A stretch of 64,000 nt of DNA, from assembly GCF_013373795.3 (NCBI RefSeq), contig NZ_CP088022.1, positions 4,340,001-4,404,000 of the forward strand, given 5' to 3'. The notes beneath the pieces were generated by a model. It was not told the origin of the DNA. It searched no databases and saw only the letters and a list, made by a program, of their open reading frames with translations. Below are positions 1 to 9,247 of this stretch, in pieces (positions within the stretch are counted from its first letter, which is position 1; each line of letters opens with the position of its first letter). The DNA is from Bradyrhizobium quebecense. GTDB taxonomy: Bacteria; Pseudomonadota; Alphaproteobacteria; Rhizobiales; Xanthobacteraceae. The position numbers and the translations under genes were made by a program.

Positions 1-1
1 G

Positions 2-508
2 CAGAATGTTCTACTGGTGATCTCCTCGATGCTCCGGCTTGATCTCTATGTCCAAACCTATTTGCTCACCTACTGGCGCGTCGCGGCATTCGTCTGGATG
101 CTGCTCGTCGCCGTCGGGCTGATCCTTATTCTGGTGCGCATTGCCCTGCGGGCATCGAATGAATGGCTTGTCCGCGGCAACCTGTTGGTACTGACCATCG
201 CGCTCTATGTCGGCTCTCTGATCAATTTCGCCGCCGTCATCGCCGACTATAATGTCAGTCACAGCCACGAAGCCTCGGGCAGCGGCGTCAGTTTGGATAT
301 GGACTACCTGATCCAGCTCGGCCCGAACGCGCTTCCGGCCATCGACCAGGCGATCCAACTGCGTTACGCCAACCCGGTCCTTGTCTCTCGCCGCAATAGC
401 CTTGTAGAACAGCAACGCCAGCAGATGGCCTCATGGCGCGGCTGGAGCTTTCGCGGCTGGCGGCTTCAGCGTTTCCTGGACGGGCGGCAGAGCAACGCGC
501 CGGGATAG
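2..508 (+). CDS. DUF4173-type membrane protein, C-terminal part (5' truncated by window)
   Basis: The reading frame is open to the first base of the window, so the beginning of the gene is missing. About 168 codons remain. The visible part has a conserved-looking LRLDLYVQTYLLTYWR stretch, two strong hydrophobic segments (around AAFVWMLLVAVGLILILV and LLVLTIALYVGSLINF), then a soluble tail ending in RQSNAPG. This pattern matches the C-terminal domain of DUF4173/DUF4153-type integral membrane proteins, whose function is unknown. A GTG at 17 could be read as a start, but the upstream codons (QNVLL) continue the family-like sequence, so it is probably internal. The gene lies 28 bp before the response regulator on the same strand, so it may belong to the same operon or be sensed with it. 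Confidence 0.7.
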   Translation, partial: QNVLLVISSMLRLDLYVQTYLLTYWRVAAFVWMLLVAVGLILILVRIALRASNEWLVRGNLLVLTIALYVGSLINFAAVIADYNVSHSHEASGSGVSLDMDYLIQLGPNALPAIDQAIQLRYANPVLVSRRNSLVEQQRQQMASWRGWSFRGWRLQRFLDGRQSNAPG

Positions 509-536
509 TCGAAGCGCCGGTTTTCGGAGACGACTC

Positions 537-1241
537 GTGACCCACCGCATCCTCATCGTCGACGACGACCTGCATATCCGCGAGGTCATCCGCGTCGCGC
601 TCAAGAAAGCCGGCATGAACGTGGCCGAGGCCCGCGACGGCAAGGAGGCGCTGACCCGGTTTGCCGGCGAGCGGCCGGACCTGATCGTGCTCGATATCGG
701 CATGCCGGAATTCGATGGCCTCGACGTTTGCCGCGAGATCCGCAAATCGTCCGACGTGCCGATCCTGTTCCTCTCCGCCCGTGACGACGAGATCGACCGC
801 GTCCTCGGCCTGGAGATCGGCGGTGACGACTACGTGACCAAGCCGTTCAGCCCGCGCGAGCTCGTCGCGCGGGTGAATGTCATCCTGCGGCGCATGACCC
901 CGCGGAAGGCGGGGACAAGGACAGAGGCCGGCGTGCTCTCCCGGGGACATCTCTCGGTCGATCCCGAGCAGCACGTGGCGGCATTCGCAGGCGTGCCGCT
1001 GCGCCTGACCGCGATCGAGTTCGGAATTCTGTGCGCCTTCCTGACGCGGCCAACGGCGGTGTTCAACCGCGAGCAGATCATGAGCGCGGCCTACCAGCTC
1101 AACATCCAGGTCTCCGACCGCACCATCGACAGCCACATCCGCAACATCCGGGCCAAGCTCGCAGCCGTAAACTGCGACAACGTTATCGAAACCGTTCACG
1201 GCGTTGGCTTCAAGCTCGGTCGCTGCGAGCAGCCAGCATGA
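537..1241 (+). CDS. OmpR/PhoB-family response regulator
   Basis: This 234-residue protein has an N-terminal receiver domain (about 1-115) with the acidic pocket D9-D11, the phospho-acceptor D53 in IVLDIGMP and the conserved Lys in TKPFSP. A C-terminal winged-helix DNA-binding domain (about 135-230) ends in ETVHGVGFKL, as in OmpR-class regulators. The start is GTG, with GGAGA ending 6 bases upstream. Its stop overlaps the start of the following kinase (ATGA), so the two are a translationally coupled two-component pair. A TRAP transporter operon begins 350 bp downstream on the same strand. Control of that transporter is an inference from position only. Confidence 0.93.
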   Translation: MTHRILIVDDDLHIREVIRVALKKAGMNVAEARDGKEALTRFAGERPDLIVLDIGMPEFDGLDVCREIRKSSDVPILFLSARDDEIDRVLGLEIGGDDYVTKPFSPRELVARVNVILRRMTPRKAGTRTEAGVLSRGHLSVDPEQHVAAFAGVPLRLTAIEFGILCAFLTRPTAVFNREQIMSAAYQLNIQVSDRTIDSHIRNIRAKLAAVNCDNVIETVHGVGFKLGRCEQPA

Positions 1242-2830
1242 CATCGTTCCGCGCCCGCCAGAAGTGGCGACCGTCGCTTGGTCTGGTCATCTTCACCGTG
1301 CTTGCCTCGGTCGCGGTCCTGCCACTGATGGGGCTGTTCTTCTTTCGCCTCTACGACAATCAGCTGATTCACCAGACGCAAGCCGAGCTGATCGCGCAGA
1401 GCCGTGTCCTTGCCGCGATCTACGCCGAACTCGTGAAGGCACGGCTTGGCGATGGCATCCCGCTCGGCGCCACGGTACCGCCGGAGGCGCTGCCTGATCG
1501 CGGCGACCAGGTGACGCCGATCCGGCCCGCGCTCGATCTCGCCGGCAACGACCTGCTGCGGCGGCGGCCCGATGCGCTGCCGGCGGCGAAGCCGGCGGAT
1601 CCGGCCTATGTCGAGATCGGTACCGCGCTCATGCCCATCATCCTGGAGACCCAGAAGGTCACGCTGGCGGGTTTCCGTATTCTCGATCCGCAAGGCGTGG
1701 TGATCGCCGGACGCCAGGAGGTCGGACAGTCGCTTGCCCATATCGAGGAGGTGGCTGCGGCGCTGGGCGGCCAGTATAGCGCCGCGCTCCGGATCCGCAT
1801 GCCGGACAAACCTCCGCCACCGATCTATTCGATCAGCCGCGGCGTCGGTGTCCATGTCTTCTCCGCGATGCCCGTGATCGTCAACGATCACGTCGCCGGC
1901 GTGATCTACACGTCGCGAACGCCGAGCAACATCTTCGATCATCTTTATCAGGAGCGCGGCAAGTTCCTGCTCGCCACATTGGCCGTGCTGCTGGCAACCG
2001 TTGCAATCGGGCTGATGTTCTCCCGCACGGTCACGCGTCCGATGCGCGAGCTCGTCGATCGCGCCGTGCTGATCGGCCGCGGCGACCGCAATGCGTTTCA
2101 GCCCCTGCAGCACTATGGCACCCGCGAGCTGGCCCAGCTCTCCGACAGCTTCCTCGACATGGCTCAGCAGCTGTCGCGACGTTCCGACTACATCGCCACC
2201 TTCTCGGCACACCTGACGCACGAATTGAAATCGCCGCTGACATCGATCCGGGGCGCGGCCGAGCTGCTGCAGGATTCGCTTCAAAGCAAGTCGGACACGC
2301 TGACCCGATCCGAGCAACAGAGCTTCATCTCGAACATCCTTGCCGACGTCGCGCGGCTCGATGCGATGAGCCAGCGGCTGCGCGAGCTGGCGCGCGCGGA
2401 GAGCGCTCCGCAGAACGAGCAGACCTCACTCTCTGGCGTCATCGCGAACCTGAAGAGCCGCTTTGCGCAGCGGACGATCGTGGCCAGCGGCGACCTCGAC
2501 CGCCCGATCGGGATGTCCGGCGAGAAGGCGCTGATGGTGCTGGCGCACCTGGCCGACAACGCGTTCCGTCACAATGCCAAATTGGTGCAGCTCGAAGCGA
2601 CCGCCGAAGCCTCGACCGTCAGGGTGACGGTGAGCAACGATGGCGACCCGATCTCCGACGCCAACGGCGACAAGATCTTCGATGCCTTCTTCACCACCCG
2701 CCGCGACAGCGGCGGCACCGGCATGGGCCTCGCTATCGCGCAAGCCGTCATGGTGAGCCATGGCGGTACGATCCATCTCCTGCCCGCCAGCCAGAGCGTC
2801 GCTTTCGCGCTGGAGTTTCCCGCGGTCTAA
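1238..2830 (+). CDS. Membrane sensor histidine kinase, partner of the upstream response regulator
   Basis: This 530-residue kinase starts at the ATG that overlaps the regulator stop. A longer in-frame extension upstream lies inside the regulator gene and was rejected. Layout: first membrane helix at about 14-36; a periplasmic sensing region of about 200 residues; a second helix at about 242-264; a HAMP linker; a HisKA domain with the phospho-acceptor His near residue 328 in LTHELKSPLTS; and a C-terminal ATPase domain with N-box NAFRHN, FFTTRRDSGGTGMGL and a G-box near residue 492. The layout resembles CreC/BaeS-type kinases. The ligand is unknown. Confidence 0.92.
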   Translation: MTSFRARQKWRPSLGLVIFTVLASVAVLPLMGLFFFRLYDNQLIHQTQAELIAQSRVLAAIYAELVKARLGDGIPLGATVPPEALPDRGDQVTPIRPALDLAGNDLLRRRPDALPAAKPADPAYVEIGTALMPIILETQKVTLAGFRILDPQGVVIAGRQEVGQSLAHIEEVAAALGGQYSAALRIRMPDKPPPPIYSISRGVGVHVFSAMPVIVNDHVAGVIYTSRTPSNIFDHLYQERGKFLLATLAVLLATVAIGLMFSRTVTRPMRELVDRAVLIGRGDRNAFQPLQHYGTRELAQLSDSFLDMAQQLSRRSDYIATFSAHLTHELKSPLTSIRGAAELLQDSLQSKSDTLTRSEQQSFISNILADVARLDAMSQRLRELARAESAPQNEQTSLSGVIANLKSRFAQRTIVASGDLDRPIGMSGEKALMVLAHLADNAFRHNAKLVQLEATAEASTVRVTVSNDGDPISDANGDKIFDAFFTTRRDSGGTGMGLAIAQAVMVSHGGTIHLLPASQSVAFALEFPAV

Positions 2831-2836
2831 CCGGCG

Positions 2837-2905
2837 TCAGACCCGCTCGATGATGATCGCGGTCGCCATGCCGCCGGCGGCGGCGCTGAACCGTCGAGCA
2901 CACCG
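2837..2905 (-). pseudogene. Possible 3' remnant of an acetyl-CoA acyltransferase (thiolase) gene
   Basis: Read on the minus strand, this short stretch encodes RRFSAAAGGMATAIIIERV followed by a stop. That closely matches the usual C-terminus of thiolases (a Gly-Gly-Met motif followed by a hydrophobic run and IERV). Nothing upstream in this frame looks like the rest of a thiolase, so it would be a leftover of a deleted gene. The remainder of the 347-base gap between the kinase and the TRAP operon shows no gene, only the presumed promoter region of dctP. The match is short and rests on memory of the family, so it is tentative. Confidence 0.4.
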
Positions 2906-3177
2906 GAGGAATTTCCCGCGTGGTGGACAAAATTGATCGAGATCTGGTTGCCTCTCAGCATCAGCTTCCAGCCAGTTGGCCGTCGCGCGCTTACGGCTTG
3001 AAATCAAGCGCATCGACGTCCTCGCGTGATCCCTTCCGCCCTCGCAATCGCGTCGGCGCATGGCGGCCCGCGCTCTCCCGATGTCCGATCAGGCATGCTC
3101 AGCCGAGCCATGCTTGACGAGCAAATTCGTTTGTGCGCAGCTGCTCAAAATAACAAGGCTACTCAGGGGCAGGAAAA

Positions 3178-4209
3178 ATGGGCGGGCTTCGGCGAGCGCT
3201 GGCCGGTTGCGGCTTCCTCATCGCATCGATCAATCTGGCGGCAGCCGCGGAGCCGATCAAGCTGCGGGTGGCCGACTCTTTTCCGAAAGGGCACTACCTC
3301 GTCCGCCTCGTGCTCGAGCCCTGGATGGCCGAGGTGCAGAAGCGCACCAACAACGCCGTGACGTTCGAGCACTATCCGGCCCAGCAGCTCGGCAAGGCCG
3401 CCGACATGCTCACGCTGACGCAAACCGGCGTCGCCGATATCGGCTACGTCGCGCCCGCCTACGTGTCCGACAAGATGCCGGTCTCCGAAGTCGCGATGCT
3501 CCCCGGCGCGTTCGAGCATTCCTGCCAGGGCACGCTTGCCTATTGGAAGACCGCGCGAAGCGGAGTGATCGCGCAGCAGGATTATACCGCAAACGGCATT
3601 CGTCTGCTGCTCGCGGTGAGCCTGCCGCCCTATCGCATCCTGACCGTAAAGCAGGCGGTGAAGGACACAGCCGACATCAATGGATTGAAGCTGCGGTCGA
3701 CCGGCGGAGCGCAGGACCTCACCTTGCGCGCGATCGGCGCGGTGCCGGTGCGCATGGCGGCACCCGACGCCTATGAGTCGCTGTCGCGCGGCACCATGGA
3801 CGGTCTGCTGTTTCCGCTCGAGAGCGTCGTTGCCTATGGCGCCGACAAGCTCGTGAAGCATTCCACCGACGGCTTCGGTTTCGCGAGCTTCGTGGTCGCC
3901 TATTCGATCAGCGAGAACGCCTGGAAGAAACTGTCGCCGGAGATCCAGAAGGCGATGATCGACACCGCCGAGGAAATCCTGCCGTCCGCCTGCAAGGAAG
4001 TACAGAAGCAGGACACCGAGACGATGAAATCGATGGAAGCCGCAGGCGTCCACTTCGATACCTTGCAGCCTGACGTCGTCGCAAAGCTCAAGGACCTGAC
4101 GAAGGGCGTGGGCAAGGCATGGGCCGACGGGCTCGATGCACGCGGCAAGCACGGTAGCGACGCCCTGAAGGAATTCAGCGCCGCCGTTGCGGCCGTGCCG
4201 GCCCAATAG
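3178..4209 (+). CDS. dctP: TRAP transporter substrate-binding protein DctP (first copy)
   Basis: This 343-residue protein has an N-terminal secretion signal ending near LAAAAEP, followed by a DctP-type periplasmic binding domain. It includes the family region GLKLRSTGG, whose Arg normally contacts the carboxylate of the ligand, and VRMAAPDAYESLSRGTMDG. AGGA lies just upstream of the ATG. It is followed by dctQ and dctM, and a paralogous binding protein closes the operon. TRAP systems import organic acids using an ion gradient. The neighbouring CoA-transferase and lyase genes suggest a dicarboxylate or similar acid, but the sequence does not fix the substrate. Confidence 0.9.
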   Translation: MGGLRRALAGCGFLIASINLAAAAEPIKLRVADSFPKGHYLVRLVLEPWMAEVQKRTNNAVTFEHYPAQQLGKAADMLTLTQTGVADIGYVAPAYVSDKMPVSEVAMLPGAFEHSCQGTLAYWKTARSGVIAQQDYTANGIRLLLAVSLPPYRILTVKQAVKDTADINGLKLRSTGGAQDLTLRAIGAVPVRMAAPDAYESLSRGTMDGLLFPLESVVAYGADKLVKHSTDGFGFASFVVAYSISENAWKKLSPEIQKAMIDTAEEILPSACKEVQKQDTETMKSMEAAGVHFDTLQPDVVAKLKDLTKGVGKAWADGLDARGKHGSDALKEFSAAVAAVPAQ

Positions 4210-4226
4210 CGCGGACGGAGCCCAAC

Positions 4227-4787
4227 GTGATCAAGACAAGCCTGAAGGCTCTGACCGCCATCGAGAAGGTGACCTCGACCATCGCCGCGGCATTGATGTT
4301 TGCGATCATGATCATCGTGTTCTCCGATGTCGTGATGCGCTACGTGTTCAACCGGCCGTTCTCCTGGGCCTATGACCTGATCTCGCTCTACGTGATGGCC
4401 GGTGTATTCTTTCTCTCCCTTTCCGGCACCTACGCGGTGAACGGCCATATCAGCGTCGATATCCTGCTGCCGCGCTTCTCGGCGATCGTCCAGCGCCTCT
4501 GCGTCATTATCTCCAATGTCGTCGGCCTCGCGATCTTCGTTCCAATCGCCTGGCTCGGCTATCAGCGCGCGCTCGACAATTATGTGTCGGGCGACGTGAT
4601 GGCCGGTGCGATCCCGTGGCCGACCTGGGCGTCCTCGATCTTCGTGCCGGTCGGTGCGGGAATTCTCGCGTTGCGCCTTGCCGTTCATCTCATTGCCAAT
4701 ACCGCAAGCCTCCTGACCGGCGAGAATTTATTGCCGCTGCCGGCCATCTCCGGTCATTCGGACAAGGCTGCCGGAGGTTTCGAATGA
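4227..4787 (+). CDS. dctQ: TRAP transporter small permease DctQ
   Basis: This 186-residue protein has four predicted membrane helices (around IAAALMFAIMIIVFSDVVM, LISLYVMAGVFFLSLSGTY, LCVIISNVVGLAIFVPIAW and IFVPVGAGILALRLAVH). That is the size and topology of DctQ subunits. It starts at GTG with GGAG six bases upstream and overlaps the next gene by ATGA. DctQ pairs with DctM to form the membrane part of the transporter. Confidence 0.9.
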   Translation: MIKTSLKALTAIEKVTSTIAAALMFAIMIIVFSDVVMRYVFNRPFSWAYDLISLYVMAGVFFLSLSGTYAVNGHISVDILLPRFSAIVQRLCVIISNVVGLAIFVPIAWLGYQRALDNYVSGDVMAGAIPWPTWASSIFVPVGAGILALRLAVHLIANTASLLTGENLLPLPAISGHSDKAAGGFE

Positions 4788-6073
4788 TCCCGACCTTCAT
4801 CCTCGCGCTGCTGTTCTTCCTGCTTGCGATCGGAACGCCGGTCGCGTTCGCCATGGCATTCTCCGGCGGGCTCGGCCTCTATCTGACCGGCGGCCTGCCG
4901 ATCCTGCTCGGCGTGCTGCAGACGACGCCACTGTCGGCCGTCACCTCCTACGAACTGATCACGATCCCGATGTTCCTGTTGATGGCAGACCTAGTGCTGC
5001 TGTCGGGCGTCGCCGACGATCTGTTCAAGACCGCCGCAGCCTGGGTTGGACGCATCCCCGGCGGTCTCGGCATGGCGACCGCGTTGGCCGGTGCGGGCTT
5101 CGGCTCGATCTGCGGCACCAGCACGGCCTCGGCCGCGACGTTGTCCTCGACCAGCCTGCCCGCGATGATCCGCCAGGGCTACGAGCCCAAAATGGCGGCC
5201 GGCGTCGTCGCAATCTCGGGCACGCTGGCGATGCTGCTGCCGACTTCGGTGGCGCTGGTGATCTTCGGCCTGCTTGCCGAGGTGAACATCGGAAAGCTCC
5301 TGATCAGCGGCATCATCCCGGCGATCTTCGTCACCATCATCATCATGTCGACAATCTATATCCTGGTGCTGCTCGATCCCTCGCGCGCACCGACGATTTC
5401 GGCCGTGACATGGTCGGAGCGGTTCAGCCTGCTCTGGCAGGTCAGCCCGATGGTGGTCCTGTTCTCGATCGTCACAGGCACGATCTATCTCGGGATCGCG
5501 ACGCCGACGGAAGCTTCCGCCTTCGGTGCGTTCGGCGCCTTCTGCCTCGCCTGCTGGAAGCGCAAGATCAACCTGGCCTCGCTCTACACGACGTTACGGC
5601 ATGCCGCCCAGGGCACCTGCATGATCGTGCTGATCATCATGTGCGCGCACATCTTCGGCTATTTCTTCACCCTCACCCAAGTGACGCAGAACATCGTCGG
5701 GTGGGTCGGCGGGCTCGACGTCTCGCGCTGGATCATCATCACGCTGATCCTGTGCGGCTACATCGTGCTCGGCTCGTTCATGGATCAGATCGCGATCCTG
5801 GTGCTGACGGTTCCGATCGTGCTGCCGCTGATCAAATCGCTCGGATTCGATCCGATCTGGTTCGGCGTCATCAAGATCGTGACCGCCGAGGTCGGCATGA
5901 TCACCCCGCCGATCGGATTGAACTGCTTCATCGTCGCACGCTACGCACATCGTCCCGTGGGCGAGGTGTTCCACGGCACATTCCCGCATTTCATCGCCCA
6001 TCTGATCGCCATCGCCATTTTCGTGGCATTCCCGGAGATCATCCTCTGGCTGCCGAACCACATGCAACATTGA
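4784..6073 (+). CDS. dctM: TRAP transporter large permease DctM
   Basis: This 429-residue, highly hydrophobic protein has about 12 membrane segments, which is typical of DctM, the ion-coupled transport subunit. Landmarks are the N-terminal LLAIGTPVAFAMAFSGGLGL, the loop CGTSTASAATLSSTSLPAM and the C-terminal ITPPIGLNCFIV. The ATG overlaps the dctQ stop. An in-frame extension to 4616 lies inside dctQ and was rejected. It forms an operon with both dctP paralogues. Confidence 0.93.
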   Translation: MIPTFILALLFFLLAIGTPVAFAMAFSGGLGLYLTGGLPILLGVLQTTPLSAVTSYELITIPMFLLMADLVLLSGVADDLFKTAAAWVGRIPGGLGMATALAGAGFGSICGTSTASAATLSSTSLPAMIRQGYEPKMAAGVVAISGTLAMLLPTSVALVIFGLLAEVNIGKLLISGIIPAIFVTIIIMSTIYILVLLDPSRAPTISAVTWSERFSLLWQVSPMVVLFSIVTGTIYLGIATPTEASAFGAFGAFCLACWKRKINLASLYTTLRHAAQGTCMIVLIIMCAHIFGYFFTLTQVTQNIVGWVGGLDVSRWIIITLILCGYIVLGSFMDQIAILVLTVPIVLPLIKSLGFDPIWFGVIKIVTAEVGMITPPIGLNCFIVARYAHRPVGEVFHGTFPHFIAHLIAIAIFVAFPEIILWLPNHMQH

Positions 6074-6113
6074 AGAAGCCGTCGGTCGAGACGGCCATCT
6101 CTGGGAGACTGTT

Positions 6114-7157
6114 ATGAATTTCTCTTCCCGTTTCCTCGCCGGCGCAGGTGTCGCCACCGCCTTGCTGGCGGCTTCCGCATCATCGGGCCTTGCCCAGGAG
6201 AAGATCACCCTGCGCCTTGCCGACAGCCTGCCCTCCGGCCACGTGATCCATGAGCTCGTCGGCAAGCCGTTTTCAGAGCTCGTCACCAAGCTGACCAACG
6301 GCCAGGTCACGTTCCAGCACTTCCCGGCGGAGCAGCTCGGCAAGGCCAAGGACATGGCCCAGCTCACCGCGCTTGGCGTCGCTGACGTCTCCTACATCGT
6401 GCCGTCCTATTCGTCGGACAAGTTTCCGCTGACGGCCGTCGCCGAACTGCCCGGCATCTTCGACAGCGAATGCCAGGGCTCGCTCGCCTTCTACAAGATC
6501 TCGCACAATGGCGGCATCCTGGAGACCAAGGAGTTTGCGCCGAACCAGATTCGGCCGCTGGTGACGCTGGCGCTGCCGGCCTACCAGGTCCAGCTTGCGA
6601 CCAGCCGCGATGTGAAGACGGCAAAGGACCTCGAAGGCCTGAAGATCCGCACCACCGGCGGCGCGATGGACCTGATGATGCGCTCGATCGGCGGCGTTCC
6701 GGTGCGGATGGCGGCACCCGAGATCTATGAATCGCTGACCCGCGGCACGCTCGACGGGCTGATCTTCTCCTACCAGAGCTCGGCATCCTACGACTTCGGG
6801 AAGATCCTGAAGTCGGGTACCGAGGGGCTGAACTTCGGCACGGCGATCTTCACCTATTCGATCGGCGAGCTGAAATTCAAGTCGCTGCCCGAGAATGTGC
6901 GCAAGGCGCTGGTCGAGGCCGGCGAGCAGACCACGCGCGAGGCCTGCAAGCGGTTCGAGGACGGCGAGAAGGCCGCTGCCGACAAGATCAAGTCGCAGGG
7001 CATGAAGGTCATCAACTTCAGCGCTGACGACAAGAAGGTGTTCGACACCGCCTTCAAGTCGGTGGCCCAGGATTGGGTGAAGGACGTCGACAAGCGCGGC
7101 AAGCCGGGCACCGACGTCTTCAAGGCCTTCACCGAAGCACTGGCCGCTACACATTGA
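6114..7157 (+). CDS. dctP: TRAP transporter substrate-binding protein DctP (second copy)
   Basis: This 347-residue protein has a signal peptide ending near SSGLAQ and a DctP domain clearly paralogous to the first copy. The aligned blocks are LRLADSLPSGH versus LRVADSFPKGH, EQLGKAKDM versus QQLGKAADM, and GLKIRTTGG versus GLKLRSTGG. GGGAGA precedes the ATG. Its stop overlaps the TTG start of the CoA-transferase, which ties transport to the catabolic gene. With one DctQM pair in the operon, the two binding proteins probably feed the same permease with different ligands. Confidence 0.9.
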   Translation: MNFSSRFLAGAGVATALLAASASSGLAQEKITLRLADSLPSGHVIHELVGKPFSELVTKLTNGQVTFQHFPAEQLGKAKDMAQLTALGVADVSYIVPSYSSDKFPLTAVAELPGIFDSECQGSLAFYKISHNGGILETKEFAPNQIRPLVTLALPAYQVQLATSRDVKTAKDLEGLKIRTTGGAMDLMMRSIGGVPVRMAAPEIYESLTRGTLDGLIFSYQSSASYDFGKILKSGTEGLNFGTAIFTYSIGELKFKSLPENVRKALVEAGEQTTREACKRFEDGEKAAADKIKSQGMKVINFSADDKKVFDTAFKSVAQDWVKDVDKRGKPGTDVFKAFTEALAATH

Positions 7158-8389
7158 GCAAGGCACCGACGAGAGAAAAACCATCCGCGCCGGCGGGTCC
7201 GCTCGCTGGCGTCAGGATCATCGACCTCACCAGCGTCATGATGGGACCCTACGCGACCATGATCCTCGGCGACTACGGCGCCGACGTGATCAAGGTCGAG
7301 AGCCCCGATGGCGATGTGATGCGCCACGCCGCCCCGATGCGCCATCATGCGATGGGCGCGATGTACCTGCAAGGCAACCGCAACAAGCGCTCGATCATGC
7401 TCGACCTGAAGAAGGCCGGCGGCCGCGCGGCGCTGCTGCGGCTTGCCACCGATGCCGACGTGTTCGTCCACAACGTCCGTCCTGCGGCGATGGCGCGGCT
7501 GAAGCTCGGTGCCGACGATCTCCTCGCCACCAACCCGCGGCTTGTCTATGCCAGCCTGCACGGCTTCGGCGAGACCGGGCCCTATGCCGGCCGGCCCGCG
7601 TATGACGACCTGATCCAGGGGCTGACCGCCCTGCCCGCGCTGACCGGCAGGATCACCGGTGAGCCGCGCTACTCGCCGGCGACCATGGCTGACCGCATCG
7701 TCGGCCTCAATGCCGTCCACGCCATCCTGGCCGCGCTGTTCCACCGCGAGCGCACAGGCGAAGGCCAGGCGATCGAAATCCCAATGTTCGAGACCATGGC
7801 GCAGTTCGTGCTCGGCGATCACATGGCCGGCCGCAGCTTCGCGCCACCGATTGGCCCATCAGGCTACTCCCGGCTGCTGTCGCCCGACCGCCGTCCATAT
7901 CAAACCAGCGACGGCTACATCTGCGCGCTGGTCTATTCCGACAAGCAATGGAACGCGTTCTTCGCCAAGATCGGCCTCACCAATGAGGCCGACCGCGACC
8001 CGCGGCTGAACAGCATCTCTGCGCGAACCCGGAACTACGATTTCGTCTACGACTGGTTCTCGCAGATGATGAAGACCCGCAGCACCGCCGAATGGATGCG
8101 CTTCTTCGAAGAGGCCGACATTCCGCACGCGCCGCTGCACGACCTCGACAGCCTGATCGACGATCCGCATCTGACCGCCGTTGGGCTGATCCAATCACTG
8201 GAGCATCCGACCGAAGGCACGCTCCGCGTGGCTGGCCCGCCCGCCACCTGGAGCAAGACGCCGCCCTCGATCCGGACCTATCCGCCGAACCTCGGCGAGC
8301 ATGGCCGGGAGATCCTCCGCGAGGCTGGACTTGCGGATGCGGAGATTGCGGCCCTCCTCAAGGAGGGCGCGCTGATCGACCCCGACTGA
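7154..8389 (+). CDS. CaiB/BaiF-type CoA-transferase (family III)
   Basis: This 411-residue family III CoA-transferase moves CoA between acyl-CoA esters and free acids. Family landmarks are GPLAGVRIIDLT, GDYGADVIKVE, NRNKRSIMLDLK and the probable catalytic D180 in MADRIVGLNAVHAILAAL. The start is TTG, overlapping the stop of the second dctP (TTGA). The first ATG in frame would remove the conserved N-terminus, and an upstream extension lies inside dctP. The coupling suggests that it activates the acid imported by the TRAP transporter. The gene ends base-to-base with the convergent lyase gene. Confidence 0.88.
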   Translation: MSKAPTREKPSAPAGPLAGVRIIDLTSVMMGPYATMILGDYGADVIKVESPDGDVMRHAAPMRHHAMGAMYLQGNRNKRSIMLDLKKAGGRAALLRLATDADVFVHNVRPAAMARLKLGADDLLATNPRLVYASLHGFGETGPYAGRPAYDDLIQGLTALPALTGRITGEPRYSPATMADRIVGLNAVHAILAALFHRERTGEGQAIEIPMFETMAQFVLGDHMAGRSFAPPIGPSGYSRLLSPDRRPYQTSDGYICALVYSDKQWNAFFAKIGLTNEADRDPRLNSISARTRNYDFVYDWFSQMMKTRSTAEWMRFFEEADIPHAPLHDLDSLIDDPHLTAVGLIQSLEHPTEGTLRVAGPPATWSKTPPSIRTYPPNLGEHGREILREAGLADAEIAALLKEGALIDPD

Positions 8390-9244
8390 CTATTTCCTGC
8401 GCGACGCCAGGATCTTCTCGGCGGCGCGCAGGTGCGGCTTGTCCAGCATCTTGCCGTCCATCTTGGCGACCCCGGACGGATTGTTGGCAAACGCAGCGAT
8501 CACCCGCTCCGACCACGCGACCTCCTCATCGGTCGGCATGAAGGCCGCGTTGACGACATCGACATGCTTGGGATGGATCACGGCCTTGGCGAGGAAACCG
8601 TCCTGCCGCGCCGCGATCGCCTCCGCCTTCAGCGCATCGAGATCGTTGATGTCGGTGGCGATGGTATCGATCGCGACCACGCCGGCTGCGGCCGCGCCGA
8701 TCAGACAGAGATCGCGGGCGAGGATGAAGGGCGAGTGATAGCGGCCGTCGGTGCGGTTGCGCGTTGCGCCGAGCGAGGCCGCAAGGTCCTCCGCACCCCA
8801 CATCATGCCCCAAAGCCGCGGGCTCATGTTCTCGAAGTCGAGGATTTTCAGCACCGCGCGCGCCGTCTCGGTCGCCACCGTGACGATCCGCGTGGTGCCC
8901 TGCGCGATACCTGAGGCGGCCTCGAATGCATCGAGATAGAGCGCGAGCTTGTTGACATCGGCAGCGCCGGCGCATTTCGGCAGCACGATGCCATCGGGCT
9001 TCCCGGGCATCACCGCCGCGAGGTCGCCAAGCGTCAGATCGGTATCGAGCGCATTGACGCGGATATAGAGCTTCTGGTCCGGATTGCGCGCATCGAGCAT
9101 CTCGCGCGTGATGCCACGCGCGACAACCTTCTGCTCCGGTGCGATGGAATCCTCGAGATCGAGAATCAATGCGTCGGCCGCGGTCTTCTTCGCACTCTCA
9201 TATTTCCGGGTGCTGTCGCCGGGAACGAACAGGAACGATCGCAT
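8390..9244 (-). CDS. HpcH/HpaI aldolase / CitE-like acyl-CoA lyase
   Basis: This 284-residue CitE-like protein begins MRSFLFVPGDS, with ILDLEDSI, the CoA/substrate Arg in YIRVN, and the metal-binding Glu and Asp in ATETARAVL and WGAEDLAASLG. Such enzymes cleave beta-hydroxyacyl-CoA compounds such as malyl-CoA or citramalyl-CoA. It is the last gene of a minus-strand operon after a MaoC hydratase (3 bp apart), an enoyl-CoA hydratase and a CoA-transferase. That order fits CoA activation, hydration and cleavage of an unsaturated acid. Confidence 0.88.
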   Translation of the reverse strand: MRSFLFVPGDSTRKYESAKKTAADALILDLEDSIAPEQKVVARGITREMLDARNPDQKLYIRVNALDTDLTLGDLAAVMPGKPDGIVLPKCAGAADVNKLALYLDAFEAASGIAQGTTRIVTVATETARAVLKILDFENMSPRLWGMMWGAEDLAASLGATRNRTDGRYHSPFILARDLCLIGAAAAGVVAIDTIATDINDLDALKAEAIAARQDGFLAKAVIHPKHVDVVNAAFMPTDEEVAWSERVIAAFANNPSGVAKMDGKMLDKPHLRAAEKILASRRK

Positions 9245-9247
9245 CGT

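Noticed and set aside
1031..1237. In-frame 69-codon extension of the sensor kinase
   Set aside because: It lies wholly inside the response regulator gene, and the ATG at 1238 overlaps the regulator stop in the usual way.
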